A stretch of DNA of 64,000 nucleotides from an uncultured Candidatus Actinomarina sp. (GTDB taxonomy: Bacteria; Actinomycetota; Acidimicrobiia; Actinomarinales; Actinomarinaceae). Both the position numbers and the translations under genes were made by a program. Position 1 is the first letter of the stretch, and each line of letters starts with the position of its first letter. Location: NCBI GenBank assembly GCA_902593795.1, contig CACJJR010000002.1:62001-126000 (forward strand). The letters run 5' to 3'. Of this stretch, positions 9,357 to 19,545 are shown in pieces. Under the pieces are notes generated by a model that saw only the letters and a program-made list of their open reading frames with translations, was not told where the DNA came from and searched no databases.

Positions 9357-9852
9357 ACCTAAAATTAATTTTGAGGATTTAGCAAAAGGAAAAATCTCAA
9401 TTGAATTAGTAGATAAATTAGAAAATTTGAGATTAAGTCTTGAGTCAAACACACTAACTGGAAGGGTGAATAAAAAAGAGATTATAAAAAGCATTGATGA
9501 AATTATTGATACCATCCCAGTAGAGTTAAGGACAGCAAGATGGATTGTTAGAGAACAGGAATCATTTATAAGTAAAGCGCAGGATGAGGCAATTTCAATT
9601 GTAGAAGATGCTAACAAAGAATCAGAAAAATTAATTGAAGAATCTTATGTTCTCAAAGAGGCAGTTATTGAAGCTAATGCTATAATAAAACAGTCTGAGC
9701 TAGAGTCACAATCCTATAGGGCAACTATAGAAGACGCTGTAGATAACAAGATGGAAGAGATTCAAAATAAAATTAATCAGTTAAATGAATTTTTAGACCA
9801 GGAAAGATCAAAGCTACGTCAACCAAGAGATATTGACAAACCACAACAATGA
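9349..9852 (+). CDS. coiled-coil protein of unknown function (DivIVA/ATP-synthase-b-like)
   Basis: Predicted long helix; overlaps coaD and abuts the yceD gene. Confidence 0.5.
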   Translation: MSEPKINFEDLAKGKISIELVDKLENLRLSLESNTLTGRVNKKEIIKSIDEIIDTIPVELRTARWIVREQESFISKAQDEAISIVEDANKESEKLIEESYVLKEAVIEANAIIKQSELESQSYRATIEDAVDNKMEEIQNKINQLNEFLDQERSKLRQPRDIDKPQQ

Positions 9853-10346
9853 TCCTTGATGCAAAAGTTAAGTCTACGGACCAGACTATATTTAAAGATA
9901 AAAAAATTATTGAAAGAAAAGGCTACCTTCCAATAAACTACGGTAATAATTTTATTGATAACAGTGATGAGATAACACTATTCACCGAACTTGAGTTTCA
10001 AGATGATTTATTATCTGTACAAATCAAAATAGATTTTAGTTATAAAAGAATCTGTGTAAGGTGTTTAAATCCATCCAGTAACAATGAGATAAATGAATTA
10101 AGTTCAAAAGTGAATATTTATGAAGAAAATGACTATGAGCTTAATCATGATGACGAATATTTTGACTTAGAACCTATTATTTCTGAAATGATTATTGATA
10201 AAATGCAAAATAATTTTGTCTGCAGTAATGAATGTAAAGGACTTTGTACGTATTGTGGTATTAATTTAACAAAAAAGACATGTAATTGCGAAGAAAAAAA
10301 CTTAAAAGAAAGTCCATTTTCTTCTCTAAGTCAGCTAGATTTGTAG
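9849..10346 (+). CDS. DUF177/YceD family protein
   Basis: RICVRCLNPSSNNEI, CxxxCKGLCTYCGINL; immediately upstream of rpmF. Confidence 0.8.
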   Translation: MILDAKVKSTDQTIFKDKKIIERKGYLPINYGNNFIDNSDEITLFTELEFQDDLLSVQIKIDFSYKRICVRCLNPSSNNEINELSSKVNIYEENDYELNHDDEYFDLEPIISEMIIDKMQNNFVCSNECKGLCTYCGINLTKKTCNCEEKNLKESPFSSLSQLDL

Positions 10347-10363
10347 TTTGAAAGGAATTAAGT

Positions 10364-10546
10364 ATGGCAGTACCTAAGAAGAAAATGTCTAAGTCAAGAA
10401 CTAGACGTAGAAAAGCAACTCATAAAGTTTCCAAGCCACATTTCGTAGTTGATCCTGAGACTGGTGTTGCAAAGCAGTCTCATAGAGTTAATCCTAATGA
10501 TGGAACTTATAACGGGCGACAAGTTAAAGAACCCGAAGTAAGCTAA
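10364..10546 (+). CDS. rpmF: 50S ribosomal protein L32
   Basis: MAVPKKKMSKSRTRRRKATHK. Confidence 0.95.
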   Translation: MAVPKKKMSKSRTRRRKATHKVSKPHFVVDPETGVAKQSHRVNPNDGTYNGRQVKEPEVS

Positions 10547-10553
10547 AAAAATT

Positions 10554-11525
10554 ATGAACACTATTGCCGTCGATGCAATGGGTGGTGATTCCGCACCTGT
10601 AGAGGTAGTCAAAGGCGCAATTAAAGCTAAAGAAGATGGCGTTAATGTTGTTTTGTGTGGTGATGAAAACTTAATTAAACCATATTTAGGTTCTACTGAA
10701 ATTCCTGTATATCACTATCCTCAGGTTATTTCAATGGATGAGGATCCATTAAAAGCCATAAGAGCAAAAAAAGAAGCATCGATTGTTGGATGTATGCAGC
10801 TATTAAAAGAAAAAAAAGTAGAAGCAGTTTTCTCTGCAGGCTCAACTGGAGCAACACTAATAAGTGCAATCACTATCTTGGGTAAACAAAAAGGGGTAAT
10901 TAGACCAGCTATAGCATCTATTCTTCCTAACTCTGATTCAAGTGTTATATTGCTTGATTCAGGTGCAAGTCTGGATGTCAAACCAAAAATATTGTATCAA
11001 TTTGCTGTAATGGGTTCAAAGCTTGCTGAAGTTTTACTTGAACTAGACAACCCAAGAGTTGGTCTTTTAAATAATGGAGAGGAAGAGTCAAAAGGAAGAG
11101 ATTTAGAAAAATCTGCTTATAAACTTTTATCTTCAAGTAATTTAAATTTTATTGGCAATGTCGAAGGTAGAGATTTTGCAACTAAAAAAGTAGATGTATT
11201 TGTTACAGACGGCTTTACAGGAAATGTAGTTTTAAAAACACTTGAAGGAACTGCAAAGCTCCAACAAAAACTAATTTCTGATTCTTTAAGTAATAACCTA
11301 TTTAAACCATTGCTACCTATTGTCAAAAATGCCTTTAAGCCTGTAAAAGACAAGCTGAATCCAGATAAAACTAATGCATCATATTTACTTGGAGTTGATG
11401 GCTTAGTAACTATAGGTCATGGATCTTCCAAACAGGAAGCGATTAAAAATGGAATAAAGTACACGAATAATTCAATCCAAAAAGATTTTATTGGAAAGTT
11501 TTCTGAAACATTAAATGAACTATGA
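10554..11525 (+). CDS. plsX: phosphate acyltransferase PlsX
   Basis: IAVDAMGGDSAPVEVVKGA, VFVTDGFTGNVVLKTLEG. Confidence 0.94.
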   Translation: MNTIAVDAMGGDSAPVEVVKGAIKAKEDGVNVVLCGDENLIKPYLGSTEIPVYHYPQVISMDEDPLKAIRAKKEASIVGCMQLLKEKKVEAVFSAGSTGATLISAITILGKQKGVIRPAIASILPNSDSSVILLDSGASLDVKPKILYQFAVMGSKLAEVLLELDNPRVGLLNNGEEESKGRDLEKSAYKLLSSSNLNFIGNVEGRDFATKKVDVFVTDGFTGNVVLKTLEGTAKLQQKLISDSLSNNLFKPLLPIVKNAFKPVKDKLNPDKTNASYLLGVDGLVTIGHGSSKQEAIKNGIKYTNNSIQKDFIGKFSETLNEL

Positions 11526-12199
11526 ATGACATTTCAGATTTAGAAAAAAATATTGGATACAAATTTAAAGACAATAAGTATTTAAAAATAGCTTTAACTC
11601 ATAAATCATATTTAGATGAGTATCCAGACCATCAATCAAATCAAAGATTTGAATTTTTTGGTGATGCAATATTAGATTTTGATCTTACCGAATATTTGTT
11701 TAAGAAATATCCTGATTTAGATGAAGGAAGTTTAACTAAAATTCGATCAAGCGCGGTGAACCAGTTCTATTTAGTAAAGCTAGGTAGAAAAATAAATATT
11801 GGAAAGTATTTATTTTTAAGTAAAGCTGAGGAATCGACTGGTGGAAGGGAAAAAGACTCAATTTTAGAAGATGCATTAGAGGCACTTATTGCTGCACTAT
11901 ATTTCGATGGGGGACTAAGTGCGGTAAATGATTTTGTGTCAAAATTTATATATCCAAGTATAAAAGAGTTATCGTTAAATCCAGGACAGAAAGATTACAA
12001 AACTAGACTACAAGAATATCTTGCAAAACAAGGACTAAAGGTTAAGTATGAAGATACATCACACGGTCCGGACCATGACAAAAACTTTTCTGCAAATGTA
12101 TTATTAGATGAAAATGTTATTGGCAGTGGAATTGGTAAATCAAAAAAATCAGCTCAACAATCTGCTGCTAAAGATGCGTTAAATTCATTAAATGCCTGA
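11522..12199 (+). CDS. rnc: ribonuclease III
   Basis: NQRFEFFGDAILDF, EDALEALIAALYFDGG, C-terminal dsRBD. Confidence 0.94.
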   Translation: MNDISDLEKNIGYKFKDNKYLKIALTHKSYLDEYPDHQSNQRFEFFGDAILDFDLTEYLFKKYPDLDEGSLTKIRSSAVNQFYLVKLGRKINIGKYLFLSKAEESTGGREKDSILEDALEALIAALYFDGGLSAVNDFVSKFIYPSIKELSLNPGQKDYKTRLQEYLAKQGLKVKYEDTSHGPDHDKNFSANVLLDENVIGSGIGKSKKSAQQSAAKDALNSLNA

Positions 12200-12986
12200 G
12201 TTACCAGAAGTCGAGTCTGTACGAAAAGTACTTGAAAATTCATTATTACATCAAAAATTAAATAGATACAAAATAACCGATAAAAGAATAAATAGATTTA
12301 ACGTTTTAAATCCAAAAAATATTGGTGTGCTTAATGACATTATAAGAAAAGGTAAAATTCTACAATTTAAATTTGAAAATATTTCCTTCTTATTTCACCT
12401 CGGTATGAGTGGAAGACTTGCTCTAAACAGTTCTAAAAGTAAACACACTCATGGAATATTTAATTTTGAAAATGATATTTTGTTATTTGATGATATTAGA
12501 AAATTTGGATATATAAAAATATTGAAAAATGATGAAGTTCATAATCATTTTGATAGCATTGGTCCAGATTCACTTAAATTAACTCAATCAAGCAAAAATA
12601 AAATTTTACAAAAAGCAAATAACAGTTCTGTTGAAATAAAAAAATTTTTATTAAATCAAAAAAATATAAGTGGATTAGGAAATATTTATGTAAATGAAAT
12701 TCTATTTTTATCCAAGGTCAATCCTTTTTTGTCTACATTCGAATTAACTAGTGATACTTGGGAAACTATTTTTTCAAATATAAGAAAAATTCTGAAAAAA
12801 GCAATTAAAAATAATGGAACAACATTGAGTGATATGACATATTATTTACCTTTAGGTGACTACGGTAATCATCAGAATAACTTATTAATTTATGGAAGAC
12901 ATATATGTTTTTCTTGTTCTGGAAAAATTGATAAACTATTTATAGATTCAAGAGCTACTTATATGTGTTATAAATGTCAGAAATAA
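12192..12986 (+). CDS. mutM: formamidopyrimidine-DNA glycosylase
   Basis: MPELPEVESVRKVL, GLGNIYVNEIL, C-terminal CFSCSG...CYKCQK zinc finger. Confidence 0.92.
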   Translation: MPELPEVESVRKVLENSLLHQKLNRYKITDKRINRFNVLNPKNIGVLNDIIRKGKILQFKFENISFLFHLGMSGRLALNSSKSKHTHGIFNFENDILLFDDIRKFGYIKILKNDEVHNHFDSIGPDSLKLTQSSKNKILQKANNSSVEIKKFLLNQKNISGLGNIYVNEILFLSKVNPFLSTFELTSDTWETIFSNIRKILKKAIKNNGTTLSDMTYYLPLGDYGNHQNNLLIYGRHICFSCSGKIDKLFIDSRATYMCYKCQK

Positions 12987-13909
12987 ATAACTTAACTGTC
13001 AATATCTATAGAGATGGATTCGTTGAATCTTCACATGAAGTTAGTTTTTATTCAAATTTCAAATCATCAAATGATTATTTTTTCCCACGTTCAGCAGTTA
13101 AGCCAATGCAAGTAATGCCATTGTTGATTGAAGCTTCAAAACAAAACGTAGAATTTAATTTAAAAGAAATAGCGTTATTCGCTTCTTCCCACTCTGGACA
13201 AAATGAACATACTGATTTTCTACAAACAGTTGCAAATAAATACGAAATTAGTTTAGATAATCTTGAATGTGGTCCTCAAAGACCCTTTCATGAAGAAACC
13301 GCAGATTCGATTATTAGAAAAGGTGACAATTTTACAAATTTACATAATAACTGTTCTGGAAAACATTTGTCGATGCTTATATTTGCAAAAATACTCGGAG
13401 AAGATCCAAATGAATATTGTCAATTAACTCACAAAACACAAGAAATTATTAAAGATTATTTTATTAGAATATTTGATACTAATGACATTGGGTTTGGTAT
13501 TGATGGATGTGGACTACCCGCTATTAAATTAAAAGTATCTAATTTTTTGCAATCAATACACACAATGCTTAATAGTTCTCATTCTGAAGTATGGAATAAT
13601 GTATTTTCAGCATATATGCAGTATCCGATAATAATTGGAGGAGAGCAGCGCACAGATACAAACATAATTACCAATTCAAAACATAATCTAATGGCTAAAT
13701 CAGGAGCAGAAGGTGTTTTATTTGTGAGTGATAATAACGAATCTTTAGTTTTTAATTGTAAAGATGGCAGCAAAAGAGGTGTTGATTTAGCAGCTACCTA
13801 TTACTTATATAAAATAGGTTGGATTTCTAAAGAGCCATATAAATATATTGAGAATACCTTAATTTTTAATAAGCAAAATATTCGCGCAGTAGAAATAGAA
13901 GTAGTCTAA
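12974..13909 (+). CDS. L-asparaginase II family protein
   Basis: FPRSAVKPMQVMPLLIEA, LFASSHSGQNEHTDFL, NNCSGKHLSML, GIDGCGLPAI. Confidence 0.85.
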   Translation: MSEINNLTVNIYRDGFVESSHEVSFYSNFKSSNDYFFPRSAVKPMQVMPLLIEASKQNVEFNLKEIALFASSHSGQNEHTDFLQTVANKYEISLDNLECGPQRPFHEETADSIIRKGDNFTNLHNNCSGKHLSMLIFAKILGEDPNEYCQLTHKTQEIIKDYFIRIFDTNDIGFGIDGCGLPAIKLKVSNFLQSIHTMLNSSHSEVWNNVFSAYMQYPIIIGGEQRTDTNIITNSKHNLMAKSGAEGVLFVSDNNESLVFNCKDGSKRGVDLAATYYLYKIGWISKEPYKYIENTLIFNKQNIRAVEIEVV

Positions 13910-13975
13910 AAAAAATTAGAAAATAAGAAATTTATCTTATTTATTACTAATATGTAATTAACAACAGGGTAATAA

Positions 13976-16621
13976 ATGTATTTAAAATCATTAGATATTA
14001 ATGGGTTCAAGTCTTTTGCTGAAAAGACAAATATTCAATTATCAGAGGAAGTTAATGTAATTGTTGGGCCTAATGGTTCAGGAAAATCTAACGTCGTCGA
14101 TGCTATTTCATGGGTACTTGGAACACAGAGTCCGGCAACACTAAGAACAAATAAAATGGAAGATGTAATCTTTGCGGGAACTGAAAAGTTGGCTGAAAAA
14201 GGTTTTGCAGAAGTATATTTAAATTTTGAAGTAGATGAAAAGAAATTTAATGGAAATTCTGAAATATCTATAGGTAGAAAACTTTTTAGAGATGGTACTT
14301 CCGAATACTTTATGAATGGTTTAAATTGTAGGCTATTAGATATACAAGAGTTTTTAAGTGAAGTTGGTATCGGTAAACAACAGCACGTCATCATTTCACA
14401 AGGCCAAATTGCAGAGATTCTAAATTCCAAACCTGAAGATCATAGGCTTACTATTGAAGAAGCTGCTGGGATACTTCCATTAAGGTCAAAAAAAGAAAAG
14501 TCTTTGAAAAGGATAGAGTCTGGAGATAAAGAAATTAAAAGAGCTAAAGATGTTTTACGTGAAATAAAAAAACAACTTAAACCCCTTCAAGAGCAAGCAG
14601 AGCAGGCAAAACTTCATGAAGAGATAACTAATCAACTCAGAGACAATAATGTAAAACTTAATGTTTATCTTTATAAAAACTTTAAGCAAACTGTTGATGA
14701 ATTAAATAAGACTGATAAAAAACTTTCTTATGAAATTAGTAATACTGAATCAATAATTTCATCATTAAAAGAAGAAAAATACAAAATTAATAACAACCTC
14801 GATGATGGAATTTCTATAGGTTCAACATTAAAAGATTACTCATCAAAAATGAATAACATTACCGAACAATTTAGATCTATTGCTCAAGTCGCTAATGAAA
14901 GAAAAGATAATCTCGAAAGAGAAGACTTTAAAAATTTAGAACAAATAAATAATATTACAAAAAAAATTCAACAGAATACAAATCAAATAAATTCATTATC
15001 TACACAACTAGTTACGAAACAATACACATTAAAAAATTTACAATCTAGTTATGATGATTTAAAAAATAGTCTCGAATCTGTTATAAAGAAATCATCAGCT
15101 TCAATTGAAGTTAATGAAGCTTTGCTTGAAATTGAAATTAATTCATTGCAAATAGAGATTAATGAAACAAATGAAATCTTAATCAGGTTTAATGAAAATT
15201 TACATCAATGGGAAAATGATGTTATTGAGACAGAAAAATTAGTATTAGATTTAAATAATGATTTAAATGAAGCAAATATATATCTTGAATCAAAAAATGA
15301 ATATGTTAACTACAACAATGAGATTCTTAGTAGAGAATTAGATTCAACAAATAAATCGATTGCTAAATTAACAAATCAAAATAATTTAATTCAAAATCAA
15401 TTAATTGAAAAACAAGAATTACTCTCTGGAATTAATGAAAATGAAACATTCAAATTAGACATTAATAATCAAAAAATTATTTTGGAAAATCAGATAAGCG
15501 AAATAGAAAAACAAATATCTTTAGTATCTAATCAGTTAGTCTCTTCACAAGAGAGAATTAAAAATTTAACAGAACAAAATGTTGAATTTAATAATGACAT
15601 GAAAAATATAACATCAAATAATTTCTCTAATTCAAAAGATGAATTGTCTAACCTTGTTGATGATATTAAAAATTACATTAACTTCTCGAATAAAGCTTCT
15701 GAATTATTGGATATTAAATCAGAAGAATTTGATACAAAATATGGGAATACAAATAAAAAATTGCAAAATATAGACAGTGAAATAGAAGACTTAAATAAAA
15801 AATATTATGAGTTAAAGGATACTAAGACATCTAATGTAATTAAATTATCAGAAAATCAAAGTGCATTAACAAATAATTATTCTACTTTGAAAAATATATA
15901 TGGTCTTGATGAAAAAGATGTAGAAAATTATTCTATTGATGGTTTAAATCAAGTTGATTTACAAAATGAAATAGAAAAGAATGAATCAAGCTTAGAGCAA
16001 ATTGGAACGGTTAATTATTTAGCTAAAGAAGACTTTGAATCGTTAAATGATAGGTTTATTGAAATCACAAAAAATATAGAAGATCTTAAATTAGCCAAGA
16101 AGGAACTCGTTTCGCATATTAAAGAAATTGAAAATGAAATTGAATTTAGAATTGAATCTTCGTTCAATTCTATTTCTGTACACTTTTCAGAAATATTTGA
16201 AACATTATTTCCTGGCGGCAAGGGTTCTTTATCATTTACAGATAAAGAAAATATTTTAGAAACTGGAATTGATATTTCAGTTCAACCAAAAGGTAAAAAA
16301 GTTAAAAAATTGAGCTTATTGTCCGGTGGAGAAAGATCATTAGCAGCGATAGCATTTCTTTTTTCAATATTTAAGTCATTTCCTAGTCCATTTTATATTC
16401 TTGATGAGGTCGAAGCTGCACTAGATGATGCTAATTTACACAGAATGATTAATTTACTTAAACATGTCAAAAATGATGCTCAATATATTATTGTTACACA
16501 TCAACAACAAACCATGCATGCTGGAGACGTACTATATGGAGTTACCATGGAGCCTGGATCTGGCTCAAGAGTTTTTACAAAAACAAAAGCAGACTTCGAA
16601 GAATTAATTAAGAAATCATGA
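13976..16621 (+). CDS. smc: chromosome segregation SMC-like ATPase, short, no recognisable hinge
   Basis: FKSFAEKTNI, VGPNGSGKSNVVDAI, LSLLSGGERSLAAIAFLF, FYILDEVEAALDD; 881 aa. Confidence 0.87.
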   Translation: MYLKSLDINGFKSFAEKTNIQLSEEVNVIVGPNGSGKSNVVDAISWVLGTQSPATLRTNKMEDVIFAGTEKLAEKGFAEVYLNFEVDEKKFNGNSEISIGRKLFRDGTSEYFMNGLNCRLLDIQEFLSEVGIGKQQHVIISQGQIAEILNSKPEDHRLTIEEAAGILPLRSKKEKSLKRIESGDKEIKRAKDVLREIKKQLKPLQEQAEQAKLHEEITNQLRDNNVKLNVYLYKNFKQTVDELNKTDKKLSYEISNTESIISSLKEEKYKINNNLDDGISIGSTLKDYSSKMNNITEQFRSIAQVANERKDNLEREDFKNLEQINNITKKIQQNTNQINSLSTQLVTKQYTLKNLQSSYDDLKNSLESVIKKSSASIEVNEALLEIEINSLQIEINETNEILIRFNENLHQWENDVIETEKLVLDLNNDLNEANIYLESKNEYVNYNNEILSRELDSTNKSIAKLTNQNNLIQNQLIEKQELLSGINENETFKLDINNQKIILENQISEIEKQISLVSNQLVSSQERIKNLTEQNVEFNNDMKNITSNNFSNSKDELSNLVDDIKNYINFSNKASELLDIKSEEFDTKYGNTNKKLQNIDSEIEDLNKKYYELKDTKTSNVIKLSENQSALTNNYSTLKNIYGLDEKDVENYSIDGLNQVDLQNEIEKNESSLEQIGTVNYLAKEDFESLNDRFIEITKNIEDLKLAKKELVSHIKEIENEIEFRIESSFNSISVHFSEIFETLFPGGKGSLSFTDKENILETGIDISVQPKGKKVKKLSLLSGGERSLAAIAFLFSIFKSFPSPFYILDEVEAALDDANLHRMINLLKHVKNDAQYIIVTHQQQTMHAGDVLYGVTMEPGSGSRVFTKTKADFEELIKKS

Positions 16622-17010
16622 ATGATCAGGAATTAGCTGATTTAGCTCGGGAATCTGCAAAAAAAGCCTATGCTCCTTATTCAAACTTTAGAGTTGGTGC
16701 AGCACTAATTACTGATTCAGGCAATATCTACACAGGTTGCAATATAGAAAATGTCTCATATCCTGCAACAGTTTGTGGTGAGGATGTGGCTGTTTTAAAG
16801 GCTATATCTGATGGTGAAACAAAAATTGATATACTTGCTGTTGCTTGTATTGATGCTGTTGATCATCCGATTTTTCCTTGTGGGGTATCAAGACAGCGTA
16901 TGGCTGAATTTGGAACCGAAGAAGTAATTGTTGTTTATAAAGATGACTTTAAAAAATATAAATTTGATGATATTTTACCTTACAATAATAAGATACAGTT
17001 TAAAGACTAG
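16618..17010 (+). CDS. cdd: cytidine deaminase-like protein
   Basis: AYAPYSNFRVGAAL, GCNIENVSYPATVCGEDVAVLKAI, PCGVSRQRMAEF. Confidence 0.85.
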   Translation: MNDQELADLARESAKKAYAPYSNFRVGAALITDSGNIYTGCNIENVSYPATVCGEDVAVLKAISDGETKIDILAVACIDAVDHPIFPCGVSRQRMAEFGTEEVIVVYKDDFKKYKFDDILPYNNKIQFKD

Positions 17011-17013
17011 TTA

Positions 17014-17931
17014 TTATAAATTATCGTTTAGCTTAGGGATTACACTTAAAGTATCGCCAACTATACCAAGATCAGCTAATTGAAAAATTGGCGCTTCTTC
17101 GTCTTTATTTATAGCGATAACATATTTTGAATCTTTCATACCAACTTGATGTTGTGTGGCTCCAGATATTCCACACGCAATATAAACATCCGGTTTAACA
17201 GTTTTTCCTGTCTGACCTACTTGTTGTGAGTAAGGCATCCATCCAGCATCTACAATTGCTCTTGTACCACCAATAGCAGCATTCAGTTTTGTAGCTAAAG
17301 TCACTATCATTTCTAAATTTTCTTTATCAACCATACCTCTTCCAGCAGAAATCACAACTTTAGAATCTTCTAGTTGTGGGCCTGATTTTTCTTCAATATA
17401 AATATCAAAAACTTCTATGTCTGAATTATCTACATCAATTGTTTCGTAATCAGTATTAAGTTCGACTTCTGCAGGATCAAAAGCCTTAGGTCTAATTAAA
17501 AGTAAAGAATGATCTGAGTTAATTTTTGCTTTATAAAGGCTTTCACCACCATTAATTGAATTCACAGTTGAAATTTTGCCATCATGTAAATCAAAGTCAA
17601 TAACATTTGATATTGGGCTACTGTTTAAATCTACAGAAATAAATGAAATCAAATCTCTACACATATAGGTTGAAGAACCTAAAATTAACTTAATATCTTC
17701 GTTTTTAATAATTTCTGTAATTTTAGAAGCAACTTTCGAAAAATTTAACGAACTATTCGATCTTTTAATGTAAGTTTGCTTAGTCTCATTTAATCCAATT
17801 GTGGGGGTGTCATCACTACCAACTGTAATTACTTGGGTTTCTAATTCCATAGATTTTGCTTTACCTAAAATTTCTAACGTACCAGAACTTAGATTATTAT
17901 TTATAATTTCGCCAATAATTAATGTTTTCAT
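17014..17931 (-). CDS. etfA: electron transfer flavoprotein alpha subunit
   Basis: VISAGRGMVDKENLEM, GGTRAIVDAGWMPYSQQVGQTGKTVKPDVYIACGISGATQH. Confidence 0.93.
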   Translation of the reverse strand: MKTLIIGEIINNNLSSGTLEILGKAKSMELETQVITVGSDDTPTIGLNETKQTYIKRSNSSLNFSKVASKITEIIKNEDIKLILGSSTYMCRDLISFISVDLNSSPISNVIDFDLHDGKISTVNSINGGESLYKAKINSDHSLLLIRPKAFDPAEVELNTDYETIDVDNSDIEVFDIYIEEKSGPQLEDSKVVISAGRGMVDKENLEMIVTLATKLNAAIGGTRAIVDAGWMPYSQQVGQTGKTVKPDVYIACGISGATQHQVGMKDSKYVIAINKDEEAPIFQLADLGIVGDTLSVIPKLNDNL

Positions 17932-18677
17932 ATTACTTTTAACTCTCTCAATTTATTAACTATTTCTTGATACGCTTCACCTTCATCAATGATTTTTTCT
18001 CCAGCCTTTGAACTTTCAACTGTATCAACATTTAAAAATTCAACATTCTGCTCAGAAACAATATTCAAATCACCTAGGGATATTTGTTCAATAGGTTTGG
18101 ATTTGGCTGCCATTATGTCTTTAAAATTTGGATATCTTGGTTCAACACCACCTGCTGTTACAGAAATTACACATTTTTCAGGCATATTTACTTTTTCCGA
18201 ACCTTCTACAGTTTGTCTAGTCAATGTTATATTGTCTCCAACTTCAAGACCTTTTACGTAAGAAATACACTCTACATCTAAAAATCGAGAAACTTGTTGA
18301 GGAACAGTTCCAGAATATCCATCGGTTGATTCTGTACCAAAAATTACAATATCAGCAGTTAAAGATTTTGCTAGTTCGCTAAGAACATTAGCAGTCTTTA
18401 GAGAATTTGATCCTTTTAAGGAGTCGTCATCAACATAAATAGCTTTATCAGCACCCATTTGAAGTGCTTGCTGAAGGCCTTTCTGTGTACCTGCGGGACC
18501 CATAGAAATAATTGTTACTTCCGCATCAAACTTTTCTTTTAATTGAAGTGCAACTTCAATTCCATATCTGTCTGTATCATCTAATACTTGTTCGTCTGGT
18601 CTATTTATTATTCCATCAGAATATGTAACTTCATTAGCTGGATCCGGAATTTGTTTAGCGCATACTGCAATTTTCAT
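17928..18677 (-). CDS. etfB: electron transfer flavoprotein beta subunit
   Basis: MKIAVCAKQIPDP, LQQALQMGADKAIYV, SVTAGGVEPRYPNFKDIMAAKSKPI. Confidence 0.92.
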   Translation of the reverse strand: MKIAVCAKQIPDPANEVTYSDGIINRPDEQVLDDTDRYGIEVALQLKEKFDAEVTIISMGPAGTQKGLQQALQMGADKAIYVDDDSLKGSNSLKTANVLSELAKSLTADIVIFGTESTDGYSGTVPQQVSRFLDVECISYVKGLEVGDNITLTRQTVEGSEKVNMPEKCVISVTAGGVEPRYPNFKDIMAAKSKPIEQISLGDLNIVSEQNVEFLNVDTVESSKAGEKIIDEGEAYQEIVNKLRELKVI

Positions 18678-18699
18678 ATTTATATATTAATTTACGTAA

Positions 18700-19524
18700 T
18701 TAATTATCTAAATTCAATTCTGATAAAAATTCTTTCATAAAACCTTGTAATTTTTGTTTTGATAAATCAGCAATTTCAACAACTTCCTCATGATTCAATG
18801 GATTTTTACTTATTCCAGCCGCAAGGTTGGTAACCAATGAAAAAGCACTAACCTTCATACCTGCATGTTTTGCTGCTATCGCTTCAGGCACTGTTGACAT
18901 TCCGACTAGGTCTGCTCCAATGTTTTTAGCAAATTGTACCTCTGCAGGTGTCTCATAGGAAGGACCTGTAAACCATGCATATATTCCTGTTTTGAATTCA
19001 AAATGATTTTTTGATACTTCTTTTGCTAATTTTTGAAAACCTTTGTCATAGATTTCAGACATATCAGGAAATCTAGGACCAAAGTTTTCAAGATTTTTAC
19101 CAATGAGTGGGTTATTACCTGTTAAATTAATGTGATCACTGATAGAAACTATATCACCTGGTTCGTAAGTATTCGAAATTCCTCCTGCAGCATTTGTTAA
19201 AATAAGATTTTGAACACCAAGTAATGAAAATGTACGAATTGGAATAACTAGATCTTGTATAGGGTAGCCTTCATAATAATGCGCTCTTCCTGATAAAATA
19301 GCGGTTAATTTTTCATTAATCGATACGATTGAAAGCTTGCCTGCATGTCCTTCAACCGAAGGTGTTAAAAAATTAGGAATATCTTTGTAATCTATTTGAT
19401 GCATGGGCTCATAATTTTCCTCAAATCCACCCATCCCAGATCCTAAAATAATCATGGTTTCTATTTTCTTATTGCTTATTACTTTGTCGATAAAAGCTTT
19501 AGATTCATTTATTTTTTCTATCAT
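18700..19524 (-). CDS. purine-nucleoside phosphorylase
   Basis: LGSGMGGFEENYE, GHAGKLSI, GRAHYYEGY, LTNAAGGISN. Confidence 0.9.
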   Translation of the reverse strand: MIEKINESKAFIDKVISNKKIETMIILGSGMGGFEENYEPMHQIDYKDIPNFLTPSVEGHAGKLSIVSINEKLTAILSGRAHYYEGYPIQDLVIPIRTFSLLGVQNLILTNAAGGISNTYEPGDIVSISDHINLTGNNPLIGKNLENFGPRFPDMSEIYDKGFQKLAKEVSKNHFEFKTGIYAWFTGPSYETPAEVQFAKNIGADLVGMSTVPEAIAAKHAGMKVSAFSLVTNLAAGISKNPLNHEEVVEIADLSKQKLQGFMKEFLSELNLDN

Positions 19525-19545
19525 TACATATTTAAGATTAATAAT

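Noticed and set aside
14035-14430. 131-aa antisense ORF within smc (and similar antisense ORFs at 6262-6681, 24160-24561, 34791-35222, 42974-43237)
   Set aside because: All lie opposite confidently identified genes and look like shadow ORFs of AT-rich coding sequence.
13976-16621. Short SMC explained by frameshift or truncation
   Set aside because: N- and C-terminal heads are in one uninterrupted reading frame, so a simple frameshift or truncation cannot remove the hinge.
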